This document shows, in pieces, positions 18,331 through 27,786 of a stretch of DNA of 64,000 bases (its first letter is position 1; each line of letters opens with the position of its first letter). The notes beneath the pieces were generated by a model. That model saw only the letters and a list, made by a program, of their open reading frames with translations, had not been told where the DNA came from and ran no database searches. This DNA comes from CALJFL01 sp039964455 (GTDB taxonomy: Bacteria > Pseudomonadota > Gammaproteobacteria > Pseudomonadales > Halieaceae), in the NCBI GenBank assembly GCA_039964455.1, contig JBDVXK010000012.1, forward strand, positions 186,001-250,000, in the 5' to 3' direction. The position numbers and the translations under genes are program-made.

Positions 18331-18768
18331 ATGAATACGCCCGACAATGACGTACAAGAAATTGTAGCGCTGTACAAAGCATGGATAGTCGCCGTAGAAA
18401 CCGGCGACAGGCAAGGCTACCTTGCTCATTTGGACCAGGACATCAGAATGACACCGCCAGGGGCAGCTGATGTTATCAGCAAGGACAACTACGCTGAATT
18501 TCTGATTCCAGTCTTCGATAGTGCCAGTTACAAAATTACACCCGTGGCCGATTACGACATAGAGATACTCGGCGACATTGCGGTAGCACGTTACGATTAC
18601 ATCGTGAGCGTATTTCTAAAGGAGGGAGTAGATGGCGTTGAACAGGCGGGTGCTCTCAACCAGCAGGAGAGCAACCTGAAATACTCAGATGTACTAAGAC
18701 GAAATGCAGATGGTAGCTGGAAAGTCCTGCGCCACACATGGAATGATAATGCTGCCCTTGCTGGCTGA
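18331..18768 (+). CDS. SnoaL/DUF4440-like protein (NTF2 fold)
   Basis: This is a 145-residue single-domain protein. It opens with an amphipathic helix (VQEIVALYKAWIVAVETGD) and ends with a beta sheet (YSDVLRRNADGSWKVLRHTWN), the plan of DUF4440/SnoaL-like NTF2-fold proteins. This fold hosts ketosteroid isomerases, cyclases, dehydratases and non-enzymes, so no reaction can be given. It is 63 bp after the crotonase on the same strand. Confidence 0.8.
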   Translation: MNTPDNDVQEIVALYKAWIVAVETGDRQGYLAHLDQDIRMTPPGAADVISKDNYAEFLIPVFDSASYKITPVADYDIEILGDIAVARYDYIVSVFLKEGVDGVEQAGALNQQESNLKYSDVLRRNADGSWKVLRHTWNDNAALAG

Positions 18769-18810
18769 AAAATAACTATTAACCGTACATTTACACTTCT
18801 TGCCAACCGG

Positions 18811-18832
18811 GCGGACACATTCACGTGTCCGC
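18811..18832. other. Perfect 8-bp inverted repeat, hairpin
   Basis: GCGGACAC and GTGTCCGC flank a 6-nt loop. There is no following T run, so it is not a canonical intrinsic terminator. It lies 42 bp after the SnoaL-like stop and 140 bp before the TonB receptor. It could be an mRNA 3'-end stabiliser or an operator. Confidence 0.4.
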
Positions 18833-18880
18833 GCACGCTCAGTCGCAAAAAACCGTCCATCCTGTCTTTAAAAAAAACGA

Positions 18881-18890
18881 ACCGTTCGGT
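18881..18890. promoter_or_regulatory. Candidate TetR-type operator ACCGTTCGGT
   Basis: ACCG-N2-CGGT with AT-rich flanks (A8 before it, TCTTTTATTATTTTA after it) sits 82 bp upstream of the TonB-receptor start. ACCG/CGGT half-sites two bases apart resemble binding sites of some TetR-family repressors. No tetR-like gene is in the window. Confidence 0.35.
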
Positions 18891-18972
18891 CTTTTATTAT
18901 TTTACGTTTACTGTATCCTCCTTGCTACCCAATTCTCAGCACTCGAATTATAAATCGAAAGGTGTCCAGGTC

Positions 18973-21174
18973 ATGTCTAAGTTTCGCAAATCCAGATTAG
19001 CGCAGGGCTTGCTTGCAGCAAGTGTTTCGCCCTTTTTCATTTTCGCTGTTCCCAGCCATGCACAAGACGAATCTGCCAGCCGGCTTGAGGAAGTGGTAGT
19101 TACTGCTCGGAAGCGTTCAGAGTCTCTACAGGATGTTCCTGTGGCCGTGTCGGCACTTACACCGACACAAATAGAACAGAGTGGCATTCAATCCATGGTT
19201 GACGTGTCGAAGCTGGTTCCCAATGTGGAAATGCATATGGTGACGCAATCTGGCGCAGCACTTGGCGCATCCATCCGTGGCATAGGCTTTGATGACCTCG
19301 AAAAAACCTTTGAGCCCACTGTAGGTATCGCTGTAGACGGCGTATTCATGGCATCCAACAGTGGCGCCGTACTGGATTTCTTCGATGTCGCTGCCATCGA
19401 AGTACTACGCGGTCCTCAAGGGACCCTTTATGGCCGGAACACGATTGGCGGTGTCGTCAACGTAACTCGCTCCCAGCCCACGGGTGAATTTGGCATGAAA
19501 CTGGAGGGCACCTACGCTGAGCATGATAGGCAGGACATCAAGGGTATCTTCAACTTGCCTCTGGGCGAAGATGGCGGCGTCAAGCTGAGCTATCGTGACC
19601 TGCAGCAGGATTCGCATCTCAAAAACGTTACCAATAATGAGACTCCAGACAATCGAGACTCTGTTGTCTGGGGCGCCGCGGTACGTTACGACTTTACCGA
19701 GAACTTCACCGCAACACTCGCCTATGACGACTATGATCACCAGACGCAGCCACCCGATGTTATCGCCACTGGCACCAACGACAGCGTGTTCTGCGGCAAC
19801 TTTGGCCTGGGCTGTAACGCTGACTCCGGCGCGGTTTCCAGAAAGAGCGGCTATACCGACTCAGTCGCCAGCGAACAGATACTGAGTTACATAGAGGGTG
19901 AGAACATCACGCTGAACGCGGTCTACTCCGGGGACAACTTCTCCGTGAAGTATATTTTCGGCAACATGGAGTTTGAGGAGCTGGCCTACTTCAACTCGTG
20001 GGGCGCTCCTACACCATTGTTTGAGGTGCTGCGAGAACAGGAATATGAGCAGACATCGCACGAGATTCAATTCATCTCCGACTTCCAAGGCCCGCTGAAC
20101 TTCGTAGCTGGCCTCTACTACCTGGAGACGGAGTCCTATATTACGTCTGGTCCTGTAACTAATTTCACAACCACGCAGGATGCAGAGGCGCGAGCGGTGT
20201 TTGGTGAGCTTAACTACCAGCTTGGCGAGCTCTGGACCCTGACATTGGGGGCACGTTATACCGAGGAAGAGAAGGACCTGAATAATCAGACATTCACTGG
20301 TCCGGACAAGGAAACACTCAACCCGGGCTCCCCCTTGACGCCTGATTTCGAAGACGACAATGTCACCTACCGCGCTATTATCCAGCGGGATATAGGCGAT
20401 TTCGGTATGGCCTATGGTTCATTCTCTACCGGTTACCGCAGCGGTGGCTTCAACAACCGTGGCTCTGATCCCGCGACCATAGGACCCTACGACCCAGAGG
20501 AAGTGGATAGCTGGGAATTGGGGCTGCGCACCCAACCCACAGACAATGTGCTGATGAACGTCACTTTGTTTTACTCTGAATACTCCGACAAGCAACAATT
20601 TGTTGTGACCGACGGTAGCGAATGCGGCCTGACAATCGACCAGACCTGTACCTTCGTTCGCAACGCGGCGGAGACTACCAACCAGGGCCTTGAGATCGAA
20701 GCCGTTTACACACCGACAGACGCGATCACGCTGCGCGCAAGCTATGGCTATCTGGACGCCGAGTTTGACGAGTATGATTTTGACGGTCGCGACCTGTCAG
20801 ATATTGCTCCGGTTATATACGCGCCAGAAAACACGGCGAGTTTAACGGCTGAGTACGATACTGAGTTGATGGGCGGTAATATGATACTCACCGGCACTTA
20901 CTCTTACACCGATGAAGTGTTTGGTAATGCGCCATGGGAATCTTACAATTTTGATACCGGTCCCGATATCAGCATCAGCTCGCACAGCCAGCTAGATATT
21001 GCTGCCACATTCCTCTACCCAGTAGGTGATGGCACTGCCAAGTTAATGGTTTATGGCACTGATATTACCGAAAGTGATGGCCGGGTTGCACGTGCATTCG
21101 ATGCCGGCGCTTTCGCCTGGCAGGAATTGGTGCCGGGCCGCCAGTGGGGTGTGACAGTAGGGTATGAGTTCTAA
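18973..21174 (+). CDS. TonB-dependent outer-membrane receptor
   Basis: This is a 733-residue receptor. ATG 18973 gives a signal peptide ending near SHA-QDE. The plug domain starts with the TonB-box region LEEVVVTARKRSESLQDVPV and contains VSKLVPNVE, IRGIG and EVLRGPQGTLYGRN. The barrel ends with the C-terminal aromatic signature VTVGYEF. The group (ARKRSExLQDVPVAV) is the large one common in sphingomonads and marine gammaproteobacteria, often taking up steroids, lignin aromatics or other complex organics rather than siderophores. Its neighbourhood among oxygenase and crotonase genes fits an organic substrate. An intrinsic terminator follows 28 bp after the stop. Confidence 0.93.
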   Translation: MSKFRKSRLAQGLLAASVSPFFIFAVPSHAQDESASRLEEVVVTARKRSESLQDVPVAVSALTPTQIEQSGIQSMVDVSKLVPNVEMHMVTQSGAALGASIRGIGFDDLEKTFEPTVGIAVDGVFMASNSGAVLDFFDVAAIEVLRGPQGTLYGRNTIGGVVNVTRSQPTGEFGMKLEGTYAEHDRQDIKGIFNLPLGEDGGVKLSYRDLQQDSHLKNVTNNETPDNRDSVVWGAAVRYDFTENFTATLAYDDYDHQTQPPDVIATGTNDSVFCGNFGLGCNADSGAVSRKSGYTDSVASEQILSYIEGENITLNAVYSGDNFSVKYIFGNMEFEELAYFNSWGAPTPLFEVLREQEYEQTSHEIQFISDFQGPLNFVAGLYYLETESYITSGPVTNFTTTQDAEARAVFGELNYQLGELWTLTLGARYTEEEKDLNNQTFTGPDKETLNPGSPLTPDFEDDNVTYRAIIQRDIGDFGMAYGSFSTGYRSGGFNNRGSDPATIGPYDPEEVDSWELGLRTQPTDNVLMNVTLFYSEYSDKQQFVVTDGSECGLTIDQTCTFVRNAAETTNQGLEIEAVYTPTDAITLRASYGYLDAEFDEYDFDGRDLSDIAPVIYAPENTASLTAEYDTELMGGNMILTGTYSYTDEVFGNAPWESYNFDTGPDISISSHSQLDIAATFLYPVGDGTAKLMVYGTDITESDGRVARAFDAGAFAWQELVPGRQWGVTVGYEF

Positions 21175-21202
21175 TCAGCAATGAGTTGAGATACCTGACA
21201 TA

Positions 21203-21226
21203 GGCCACGCTTGCGTGGCCTTTTTT
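21203..21226 (+). terminator. Intrinsic terminator after TonB receptor
   Basis: GGCCACG-CTTG-CGTGGCC gives a perfect 7-bp GC-rich stem with a 4-nt loop, followed directly by six T. It lies 28 bp past the receptor stop, so the receptor is the last gene of its transcript. Confidence 0.9.
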
Positions 21227-21317
21227 ATGCGCGATCGAAAGACGCACGAAAGTTCGGAAATAGGCTACTATCAACAGGGCATTTAGCTGCGATAACAACA
21301 AGGAAGCCAGGTGTAAT

Positions 21318-23525
21318 ATGACCAAAGAACAGAAACATGTTATGTGCCGTTCCTGCCATGCCCACTGTGGACTGATAGTCGATTTCGAAGACGGGGCTCC
21401 CGTCGCCACTCACGGGGATAAAGACAACCCCGCTTTTGCAGGGTTCAGTTGCATCAAGGGACGCAGGTTGGTCAATCACCACACTCTCCCCTCTCGCCTT
21501 TTATCCAGTAAAAAGCGCGGCCCTGAAGGCCAGTATCATGATATCCACTGGCAGGACGCCGCAGCGGAAATGGCCGAAAAACTGCAGGGCATTATCGCCG
21601 AGCACGGGCCTGATTCAGTGGCCATGTATATCGGGACCTTTGGCTACAACAATCTCAATGCGCACGCCTATATGCTAGCCCTGATGGACGCTATGGGCAG
21701 CTCCATGAAATTTACTTCGGTAACAATCGACCAGCCCGGCAAGGGTATTGCCTTATCCTGCCATGGGCCGTGGCTCGCCGGGCCTTACCGTGTCGACGAA
21801 TGGGATGGCTTGATGCTGGTGGGCACCAACCCGGTCATCTCCATGAACGGCGGGCTTGGTATGAACCCTGCCAAGCGCCTGTTTGATGCCCGCAAGCGCG
21901 GCATGGAACTCATCGTAGTCGATCCACGCAAAACCGAGAGTGCCAAAGAAGCCGATATCTATCTGCAGTGCCGACCCGGCGAGGACCCCCTGATACTGGG
22001 CGCAATCGCTCGCATCATTCTGGAGGAAGAACGCTACAACAAGGACTTTGTCAGTGCAGAGGTAGAAGGACTAGAGGCGCTGAAGGCAACCTTGTCTCCA
22101 TTCGACCCGGGCAAAGTCGCGGCCCACGCAGGCATAGATTCTGAGCAACTGGTTAAGGCAGCGCATATGCTCAGCGGCTGGAAACGCGGCAGCATCAGTG
22201 TAGGCACCGGGCCCAATATGTCCGGCTTTGGCAATGCCACCGAATATCTGAATCTGGCACTGACATCGCTGATGGGTCACTGGCGACAGGCCGGTGAAGT
22301 AAAACAAAACAGTGGCGTTTTTATCACCCCTGCGCCTGCCATTGCGGCGTCACCCGGGCCAATGCCAGCCTGGGGCTTTGGCCGAAAGATGCGGGTACGC
22401 GATCTGGAGGAATCCGCGTCCGGGCTACCTACCGGGGCACTGGCTGAAGAGATTCTTACGCCAGGAGAAGGCCAGATCAAAGCGCTGATCTGCCTGGGCG
22501 GCAACCCGATGCTGGCATGGCCGGACCAGATCAAAACCTATGAAGCCATGCAGGCGTTGGATCTGCTGGTCTGTTTTGACCCCAGAATGTCCAAGACCTG
22601 TGAACTTGCAGACTATGTAATCGCTCCCAAGCTGCATTACGAGATAAAAGGCTGCACCGCCGCGCCAGAGCTATTTGGCATGTTCGGCGCTGGCTGGGGA
22701 TTCGAAGGGCCCTATGGGCAGGTCAGCGACCCCATACTGGAAGTACCCGAGGGTTCAGATCTCTGCGAGGAATATCAGTTCATCCATCGGGTCGCCACCG
22801 AGATGGACAAGACCTTGAATGTTAAGTCATTTGCGCTATTTGGTGACCCTGAAGAACAGGACAGGCAAGCAACCGCGGTTCCCCCGGGTGAGACACCTGA
22901 CCCAATGACCTCGTGGTCGATCTCACTGCGGGGATCGCCTGTATCTATAAGCGACGCCTTTGATGATCCTGAGGCGCACCGTGGAAAAATGTTTGATCGC
23001 CCTCCCACCACTGTCGAACCCAAACCCGACGACTGGCAGGGCAAACTCGATATCGGCAATACGGCGATGCTGGCGGAGCTGGAAGAAATCTCACAGCGTT
23101 TGGCCCAACCCGCCAGCCTGGATGACCAGGACTACCCTTTCCGAATGATCAGTCGGCGCATTAACGATGTGTTGAATAGCAGCTGGCACGAGGACCCGGT
23201 GCAAAGTAAACGTGTGGGGCACCACCCCGCATTCATCCATCCCGACGACCTTGCCGACCTGGGCTTGTCTGACGGTCAGGTGGTAGAGATTGAATCAGCA
23301 CGGGCGATGATCAGCTGCGTGGCAAAGGCCGCCAGCGAAGTAAGACCAGGCTGCGTGGCAATACCACACAGCTGGGGTACAAGCCCTAATGAGAAAGAAG
23401 ATCCCCTGGGGGAAGGCGGTAATACCGGGCGCCTGTCATTCAGCGATAGAGACTTCGATCGCCGCACAGGCATCCCGCGTATGAGTTCGATTCCGATCAG
23501 GGTAAGAGCTGCCGCGGCGGGTTAA
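21318..23525 (+). CDS. Molybdopterin oxidoreductase (DMSO-reductase family), single subunit
   Basis: This is a 735-residue protein. A [4Fe-4S] site is formed by C10, C13, C17 and C45. LVGTNPVIS, GNPMLAWP and a C-terminal MopB-CT domain (about 620-730, with HPAFIHPDDLADLGL and PHSWGTSPNEKED) complete the family pattern. SCHGP at 147-151 aligns with the VUHGP segment of formate dehydrogenases. Cys148 is therefore the likely Mo/W ligand, with His149 as the partner. There is no Tat signal, so it is cytosolic. Electron-transfer subunits are absent nearby. Formate is not proven; related FDH-like proteins act on other compounds. Confidence 0.88.
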   Translation: MTKEQKHVMCRSCHAHCGLIVDFEDGAPVATHGDKDNPAFAGFSCIKGRRLVNHHTLPSRLLSSKKRGPEGQYHDIHWQDAAAEMAEKLQGIIAEHGPDSVAMYIGTFGYNNLNAHAYMLALMDAMGSSMKFTSVTIDQPGKGIALSCHGPWLAGPYRVDEWDGLMLVGTNPVISMNGGLGMNPAKRLFDARKRGMELIVVDPRKTESAKEADIYLQCRPGEDPLILGAIARIILEEERYNKDFVSAEVEGLEALKATLSPFDPGKVAAHAGIDSEQLVKAAHMLSGWKRGSISVGTGPNMSGFGNATEYLNLALTSLMGHWRQAGEVKQNSGVFITPAPAIAASPGPMPAWGFGRKMRVRDLEESASGLPTGALAEEILTPGEGQIKALICLGGNPMLAWPDQIKTYEAMQALDLLVCFDPRMSKTCELADYVIAPKLHYEIKGCTAAPELFGMFGAGWGFEGPYGQVSDPILEVPEGSDLCEEYQFIHRVATEMDKTLNVKSFALFGDPEEQDRQATAVPPGETPDPMTSWSISLRGSPVSISDAFDDPEAHRGKMFDRPPTTVEPKPDDWQGKLDIGNTAMLAELEEISQRLAQPASLDDQDYPFRMISRRINDVLNSSWHEDPVQSKRVGHHPAFIHPDDLADLGLSDGQVVEIESARAMISCVAKAASEVRPGCVAIPHSWGTSPNEKEDPLGEGGNTGRLSFSDRDFDRRTGIPRMSSIPIRVRAAAAG

Positions 23526-23541
23526 CGCCCCAGCTTAGACC

Positions 23542-24540
23542 TTAAAACGAGAACTGATCTGCAGTGAACGCATTAAAGGTTCGCTGCATTTCTTCCGGCG
23601 TGCTGAACAGTGGCGCAATAATCTGGGTGTGTACACCACCTGCCGCACCGGCTCGGATACGTTCCTGTACTTCCTCCTCGGTGCCGATAATGCCGATTTC
23701 ATCAACCATCGCATCGCTCAGCGCACCGGCGGTTTTCTCTCTGTCGCGGGCCGCCCAACCCTCTCGAATCCCTGCGGCCGCATCTTCATAACCCGCCCAA
23801 GCTAGAAACTTGTTATAAACCGGCGTCGCGTAATACGGAGCAAACATCGCACGAAAAAGATCGCGGCCTCGGGCCTTGTCATCGGTGACCAACACCATCG
23901 CGCGATTGACGATTTCCACGTCCTGCCAGTCTTTACCAGCACGCTCGGCGCCAATTTTTACGTGCTCCATCATGCGCGGCAAGGCGCCCTGTGGCCACAG
24001 ATTGAAGATAACGCCATCACCCACTTCTGCCGCCATTTCAATCATCTTCGGGCGCAAGGCTGCCAGGTAAATCGGTGGTGGGTTCTCTGCCGGTGCCTGT
24101 CGATAACCCTTACTGGACAGCGTTTCCAGCTCAAACGAAGACTTCTCTCCGCTGAGCATGCTGCGCACCATAATGGCAGTTTCCTTTACCCGGGTGAGCG
24201 GCCGGTCCAGCGGGATACCATTCCAGCCACCCATGATGGTTTGGCTTGATGAGCCCAGACCCATCACGAAACGGCCGGGCAGCACCTGGCTGATAACATC
24301 CGCGGTTGCGGCAAGTACCGCGGGAGTACGCGTATACACCGGCGTAACAGCAACGCCAATGCGAAGTGACTTTGCGTGATGTGCCACGGCGGCTATCAGG
24401 GTCAAAGAGTCTGGCGCGCCTGCATCGGCGAACCAACCGTCGGTGATGCCGTTCTCCTCTGCCCAGCGAATCATCGAAACAGTATCTTCAACCTTCAGCC
24501 CGCCGGGCAGTGTCACTGCTATACGCTTTTCATGCGCCAT
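23542..24540 (-). CDS. LLM-class flavin-dependent oxidoreductase
   Basis: This is a 332-residue luciferase-like TIM-barrel protein. Blocks include WAEENGITDGWFADAG, VTPVYTRTPAVLAATADVISQ, GRFVMGLGSS and REGWAARD. The family uses FMN or F420 for monooxygenation or hydride transfer, and this one is most like the F420/coenzyme-type LLM subgroup. In an F420-poor gammaproteobacterium FMN is more likely. It lies 50 bp downstream of the nitronate monooxygenase gene on the same strand, a probable two-gene operon. Confidence 0.88.
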   Translation of the reverse strand: MAHEKRIAVTLPGGLKVEDTVSMIRWAEENGITDGWFADAGAPDSLTLIAAVAHHAKSLRIGVAVTPVYTRTPAVLAATADVISQVLPGRFVMGLGSSSQTIMGGWNGIPLDRPLTRVKETAIMVRSMLSGEKSSFELETLSSKGYRQAPAENPPPIYLAALRPKMIEMAAEVGDGVIFNLWPQGALPRMMEHVKIGAERAGKDWQDVEIVNRAMVLVTDDKARGRDLFRAMFAPYYATPVYNKFLAWAGYEDAAAGIREGWAARDREKTAGALSDAMVDEIGIIGTEEEVQERIRAGAAGGVHTQIIAPLFSTPEEMQRTFNAFTADQFSF

Positions 24541-24590
24541 ACTTATACGCCTGTGTAGATCAGATAAAGGACCGAATTTATCAACCAGAC

Positions 24591-25562
24591 TTAGCCTGCG
24601 GTTATGCCGGCCAGTCTTTCATTAATGATTTGCTCGGCATCCGAGACAATGTTGTGTACCAGCTCTTTGCAGGTGGGAATATCATTGATCAAGCCACCGC
24701 TCATTCCCACAGTCACCATGCCGGCTTCGATGTCACCTGTGCTCCAGGCTTTTTCCTGGTTCGCGCCAGACACCAGGTGATGTACCTGGCCGAAGTCGCC
24801 GCCGCTAGCCTCAATTTCGGCAACAGAATCTGCCACACTGTTGCGATAAACCCGCGCGGTGTTCTTGTAGCTACGGAAAATCAAACGCGTCTGGTTCTCG
24901 TCCATCTCGACAATTTTCTGTTTGATGCCTTCATGTATAGGCGCTTCCTGAGTCACCATAAAACGTGAACCCATGTTTATGCCTTCACAGCCCAATGCGA
25001 GTGCCGCCGCAAGACCACGACCATCGGCAATACCGCCCGACGCTACCACCGGTATTTTCAGAGCCTGTGCCGCGGCGGGGAACAAGACCAAACCACCTAT
25101 GTCCTGCTCGCCCGGGTGTCCGGCGCACTCGAAGCCGTCAATGCTGACGATGTCTACCCCGATACGCTCGGCCTTCAGTGCATGACGTACCGCCACACAC
25201 TTGTGCACGACTTTGATGTCATTGGCCTTGAAGCGCTCCATGAACGGTTCGGGGCTGCGTCCCGCCGTCTCAACAATCTTTATGCCACTGTCTACAATGA
25301 CATCCACGTAATCGTCGTAGTTAATCTCGGTAGCGACCACCCCAACAGTGAGGTTTACACCGAAAGGCTTGTCGGTCAGCGATCGGCACTTTTCTATCTC
25401 GGCGTGAAGGCCTTCAGGTGTAGGCTGGGTCAGCGCTGTCATTACGCCCAGGGCGCCGGCATTTGACGCTGCAGCAGCGAGCTCCGCCGTACCGACTCTC
25501 ATCATGCCACCACAGATAATGGGAGTTTCAATGCCTAACATTTCAGTCACTCGGGTTTTCAT
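24591..25562 (-). CDS. Nitronate monooxygenase family flavoprotein
   Basis: This 323-residue TIM-barrel FMN enzyme belongs to the 2-nitropropane dioxygenase/NMO family. It starts RVTEMLGIETPIICGGMM and includes FGVNLTV, GFECAGHPGEQD, VVASGGIADGRGLAAALALG and GSRFMVTQEAPIH. The GxxAGH block marks the active-site His region, and GG/GSRF the phosphate loop. Many annotated members are actually enoyl or other reductases, so nitronate is only the family default. A perfect inverted repeat 50-78 bp upstream probably controls it. Confidence 0.88.
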   Translation of the reverse strand: MKTRVTEMLGIETPIICGGMMRVGTAELAAAASNAGALGVMTALTQPTPEGLHAEIEKCRSLTDKPFGVNLTVGVVATEINYDDYVDVIVDSGIKIVETAGRSPEPFMERFKANDIKVVHKCVAVRHALKAERIGVDIVSIDGFECAGHPGEQDIGGLVLFPAAAQALKIPVVASGGIADGRGLAAALALGCEGINMGSRFMVTQEAPIHEGIKQKIVEMDENQTRLIFRSYKNTARVYRNSVADSVAEIEASGGDFGQVHHLVSGANQEKAWSTGDIEAGMVTVGMSGGLINDIPTCKELVHNIVSDAEQIINERLAGITAG

Positions 25563-25611
25563 CGCTAGCTAAATCCTTATTGAGGTTAAGTGAAATTTTG
25601 ATATATTTAAT

Positions 25612-25640
25612 ATGACACTAATTATGCCATATAGTGTCAT
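25612..25640. promoter_or_regulatory. Operator candidate: ATGACACTA-N11-TAGTGTCAT
   Basis: This is a perfect 9-bp inverted repeat with 11-bp spacer, 50 bp upstream of the nitronate monooxygenase ATG. The spacer read on the minus strand contains TGGCATAAT, a possible extended -10 element, so a bound dimer would block RNA polymerase. The spacing fits a dimeric repressor such as TetR, GntR or MarR. It is also 90 bp after the upstream DUF3604 stop, so control should be directed at the NMO-LLM pair. Confidence 0.6.
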
Positions 25641-25729
25641 TGAATGCTCGCCAGAATCGATGTTTCCGGCTTCAGAATAGCTGCCAGGAACTTACAACTA
25701 TAAGAGCGTTTCGTCGGTGCAAACTATCT

Positions 25730-27589
25730 CTATTTACCGCCTCGATACCAGATCGATGACGTGTAGGCCCGCTCCTGGATAGTGTCAGGTTGGTCACCAG
25801 CGTGCTCCATGCCCAGTGCCACTGCATCCATCAGTGAGTGCCTGGCGGTCGGGATCTGCAGCACCCTTACGTAGTAGAAGGCACTTTGGCCGGCATCAAA
25901 CTCGGGATCGGTCCACACCACAGATAATTGCGGAGCGCCAATGCTGTTATCCACCTTGCCCGTCTTGAGATTGACCGTATTTCCTACCGCCGGAAGTTTG
26001 CCATCAGCCCCCGCTGCGCGTTCGCCTGACCAGGCAACATCAAATACCTTTTCCTGTGCTTCGTTATTTGCATCCAGCCAGCCTTTTACAATCTGGATTC
26101 GATCAAGGTTCGCACCCTTGGGATCGCGAGAGGCAATCGCCAGAAAGGTCGGGGGCTGGTCAGAGGCAGCCAACTCGCCGCCCATGGGGACGCCCACCGA
26201 GGTGGCATGCGTATAGAGGTCTGCGCGCTCAATGTCCGCAGCGGTATAACCGGATCCACCAAAAAATCGCACACCGATACGCGGGCCAGAGGTTGCATAT
26301 ACCTCACGCCGGCTGATGGCAGACAGAATTGATTCGCGCGTATTGTCTTCTGACCATACCGCAGCAAGACCGGAGGCCGACATAGCCCAGCCACTCGACC
26401 CTTTGCCGTCATGTCGCCTGCTAGTGTGCTTGTTCGCAGGAATGGAATCTGTGGCCAACTTGCCATGGAAGTTATCTTCCTCGGCAGAAGGCAAGGACGT
26501 ATGGGAATCAGTAGAACCAATAACACCGAGGGCATAGGGGTTCTGGCCCAATTGGCTCTCCAGTTCGAGGCCCGTCTTCAGCGCGCCACGAACGTAGTCG
26601 CCAGGGCTCGCCACATAGTCAGTGTATGCGCGCTGAATATAGTAGGGGTATGTTTCAAAATCAGCGAACTCATCGTCTGGTGAGATATCCGGGTGTGTCT
26701 CAGAGTCTCCCTTGATCTGGGTAATTTCCGCCACTCGCTCCCACTTGGTCCGTCTGGCCACGTAATCGCTGTCAAAGTCGGCGCCACGCAAGGACTGCCT
26801 GGAAAACATATACCCCTTGGAAATATTGGAATTATGCGGGATGGCGGTAAAGCCTGCGCCCGTGGAGGCGCTGGTTTCTTCAAGCCAGGCCCACAGGTCT
26901 TCGGGATAAGGGCTATCGTCCAGACCAAAGGGATCGTACTGCTGGGCTGTGGCCGCGTCACTGTCGGTGATCACGATTCGGTGCAGGTTAGCGCCGCCTG
27001 GTATTGAGCTCCATTCCCAACCAATCAGCGCGGTAAATTTGCCTGGTGAATTGAAGGCGTCGGCAGTGTCAGTGATTGTGCGCCAGGTATCGATTTCAAC
27101 CTGCTTGGGCATGGGCAAGAGGCTAATCCCGCCACCCAACATTGACTCTTCTGCCGCCTGCGCAGGCGTCACCTCGGGGTCTGGCAATACATCATTAAAC
27201 AGTGCCAGTCCTTCTCCCTTATCTATTGCGCGCTGCAGCACTGTTTGTGCAAACCAGGCTTTGGCCGAATCGAAAATACCCAACTCGGAGGTGTCTACGC
27301 CGTTGCGGTGAATATTCCTGATCTGACCCAGAAACTCGGCGTGATCAGACACCACCAGAAAATCCAGAGGTGTTTCGATTTGCACCCTCGCCTTGTGAAA
27401 AGGGTGGATAACCGGTTCGCCCAGCGCATAGCGATAAGCCGTGTCGGGTTTGGCACTCAAATTATCGTTGGTGTAGGCGTCCGAGGAATAGGTCGTGTGA
27501 AGGTGCGTATCACCCCACAAAAGCTGTTTTTCTGCGAAAGTGGTGGTTGACACGCTAATCAATAACAAAGCTGGCAGTAATTTGGGCAC
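25730..27589 (-). CDS. Exported DUF3604 protein, PHP-like metallo-domain
   Basis: This is about 619 residues from GTG at 27589. That start has GAGAGAG a few bases upstream and exposes a signal peptide (PKLLPALLLISVSTTTFA). An ATG at 27625 would lengthen the n-region by 12. The mature part begins LLWGDTHLHTTYSSDAYTND, then DFLVVSDHAEFLG and GVIGSTDSHTS, the metal-binding His/Asp pattern of the PHP-like DUF3604 family. A middle SGPRIGVRFFGG block and the C-terminal YYVRVLQIPT are conserved. The family is common in marine bacteria; its substrate is unknown to me. It is divergent from an MFS gene. Confidence 0.88.
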   Translation of the reverse strand: MPKLLPALLLISVSTTTFAEKQLLWGDTHLHTTYSSDAYTNDNLSAKPDTAYRYALGEPVIHPFHKARVQIETPLDFLVVSDHAEFLGQIRNIHRNGVDTSELGIFDSAKAWFAQTVLQRAIDKGEGLALFNDVLPDPEVTPAQAAEESMLGGGISLLPMPKQVEIDTWRTITDTADAFNSPGKFTALIGWEWSSIPGGANLHRIVITDSDAATAQQYDPFGLDDSPYPEDLWAWLEETSASTGAGFTAIPHNSNISKGYMFSRQSLRGADFDSDYVARRTKWERVAEITQIKGDSETHPDISPDDEFADFETYPYYIQRAYTDYVASPGDYVRGALKTGLELESQLGQNPYALGVIGSTDSHTSLPSAEEDNFHGKLATDSIPANKHTSRRHDGKGSSGWAMSASGLAAVWSEDNTRESILSAISRREVYATSGPRIGVRFFGGSGYTAADIERADLYTHATSVGVPMGGELAASDQPPTFLAIASRDPKGANLDRIQIVKGWLDANNEAQEKVFDVAWSGERAAGADGKLPAVGNTVNLKTGKVDNSIGAPQLSVVWTDPEFDAGQSAFYYVRVLQIPTARHSLMDAVALGMEHAGDQPDTIQERAYTSSIWYRGGK

Positions 27590-27786
27590 TTTTCTCTCTC
27601 TTCTTATATCGATGTTGAATCGCATCAGGGCCGAGCCCCGCCACGCCGGGCAGACAGAGCTTACCTGCACTGCAGATTTCACTCAACTCCACAGCTGATG
27701 CGAGCTTAGCGACTGGCACGCATAAACATTAGACGCTTGGCCCGGCACCCACCATAATGGCGTCACTTCAAGTGGGATGTATTTGT

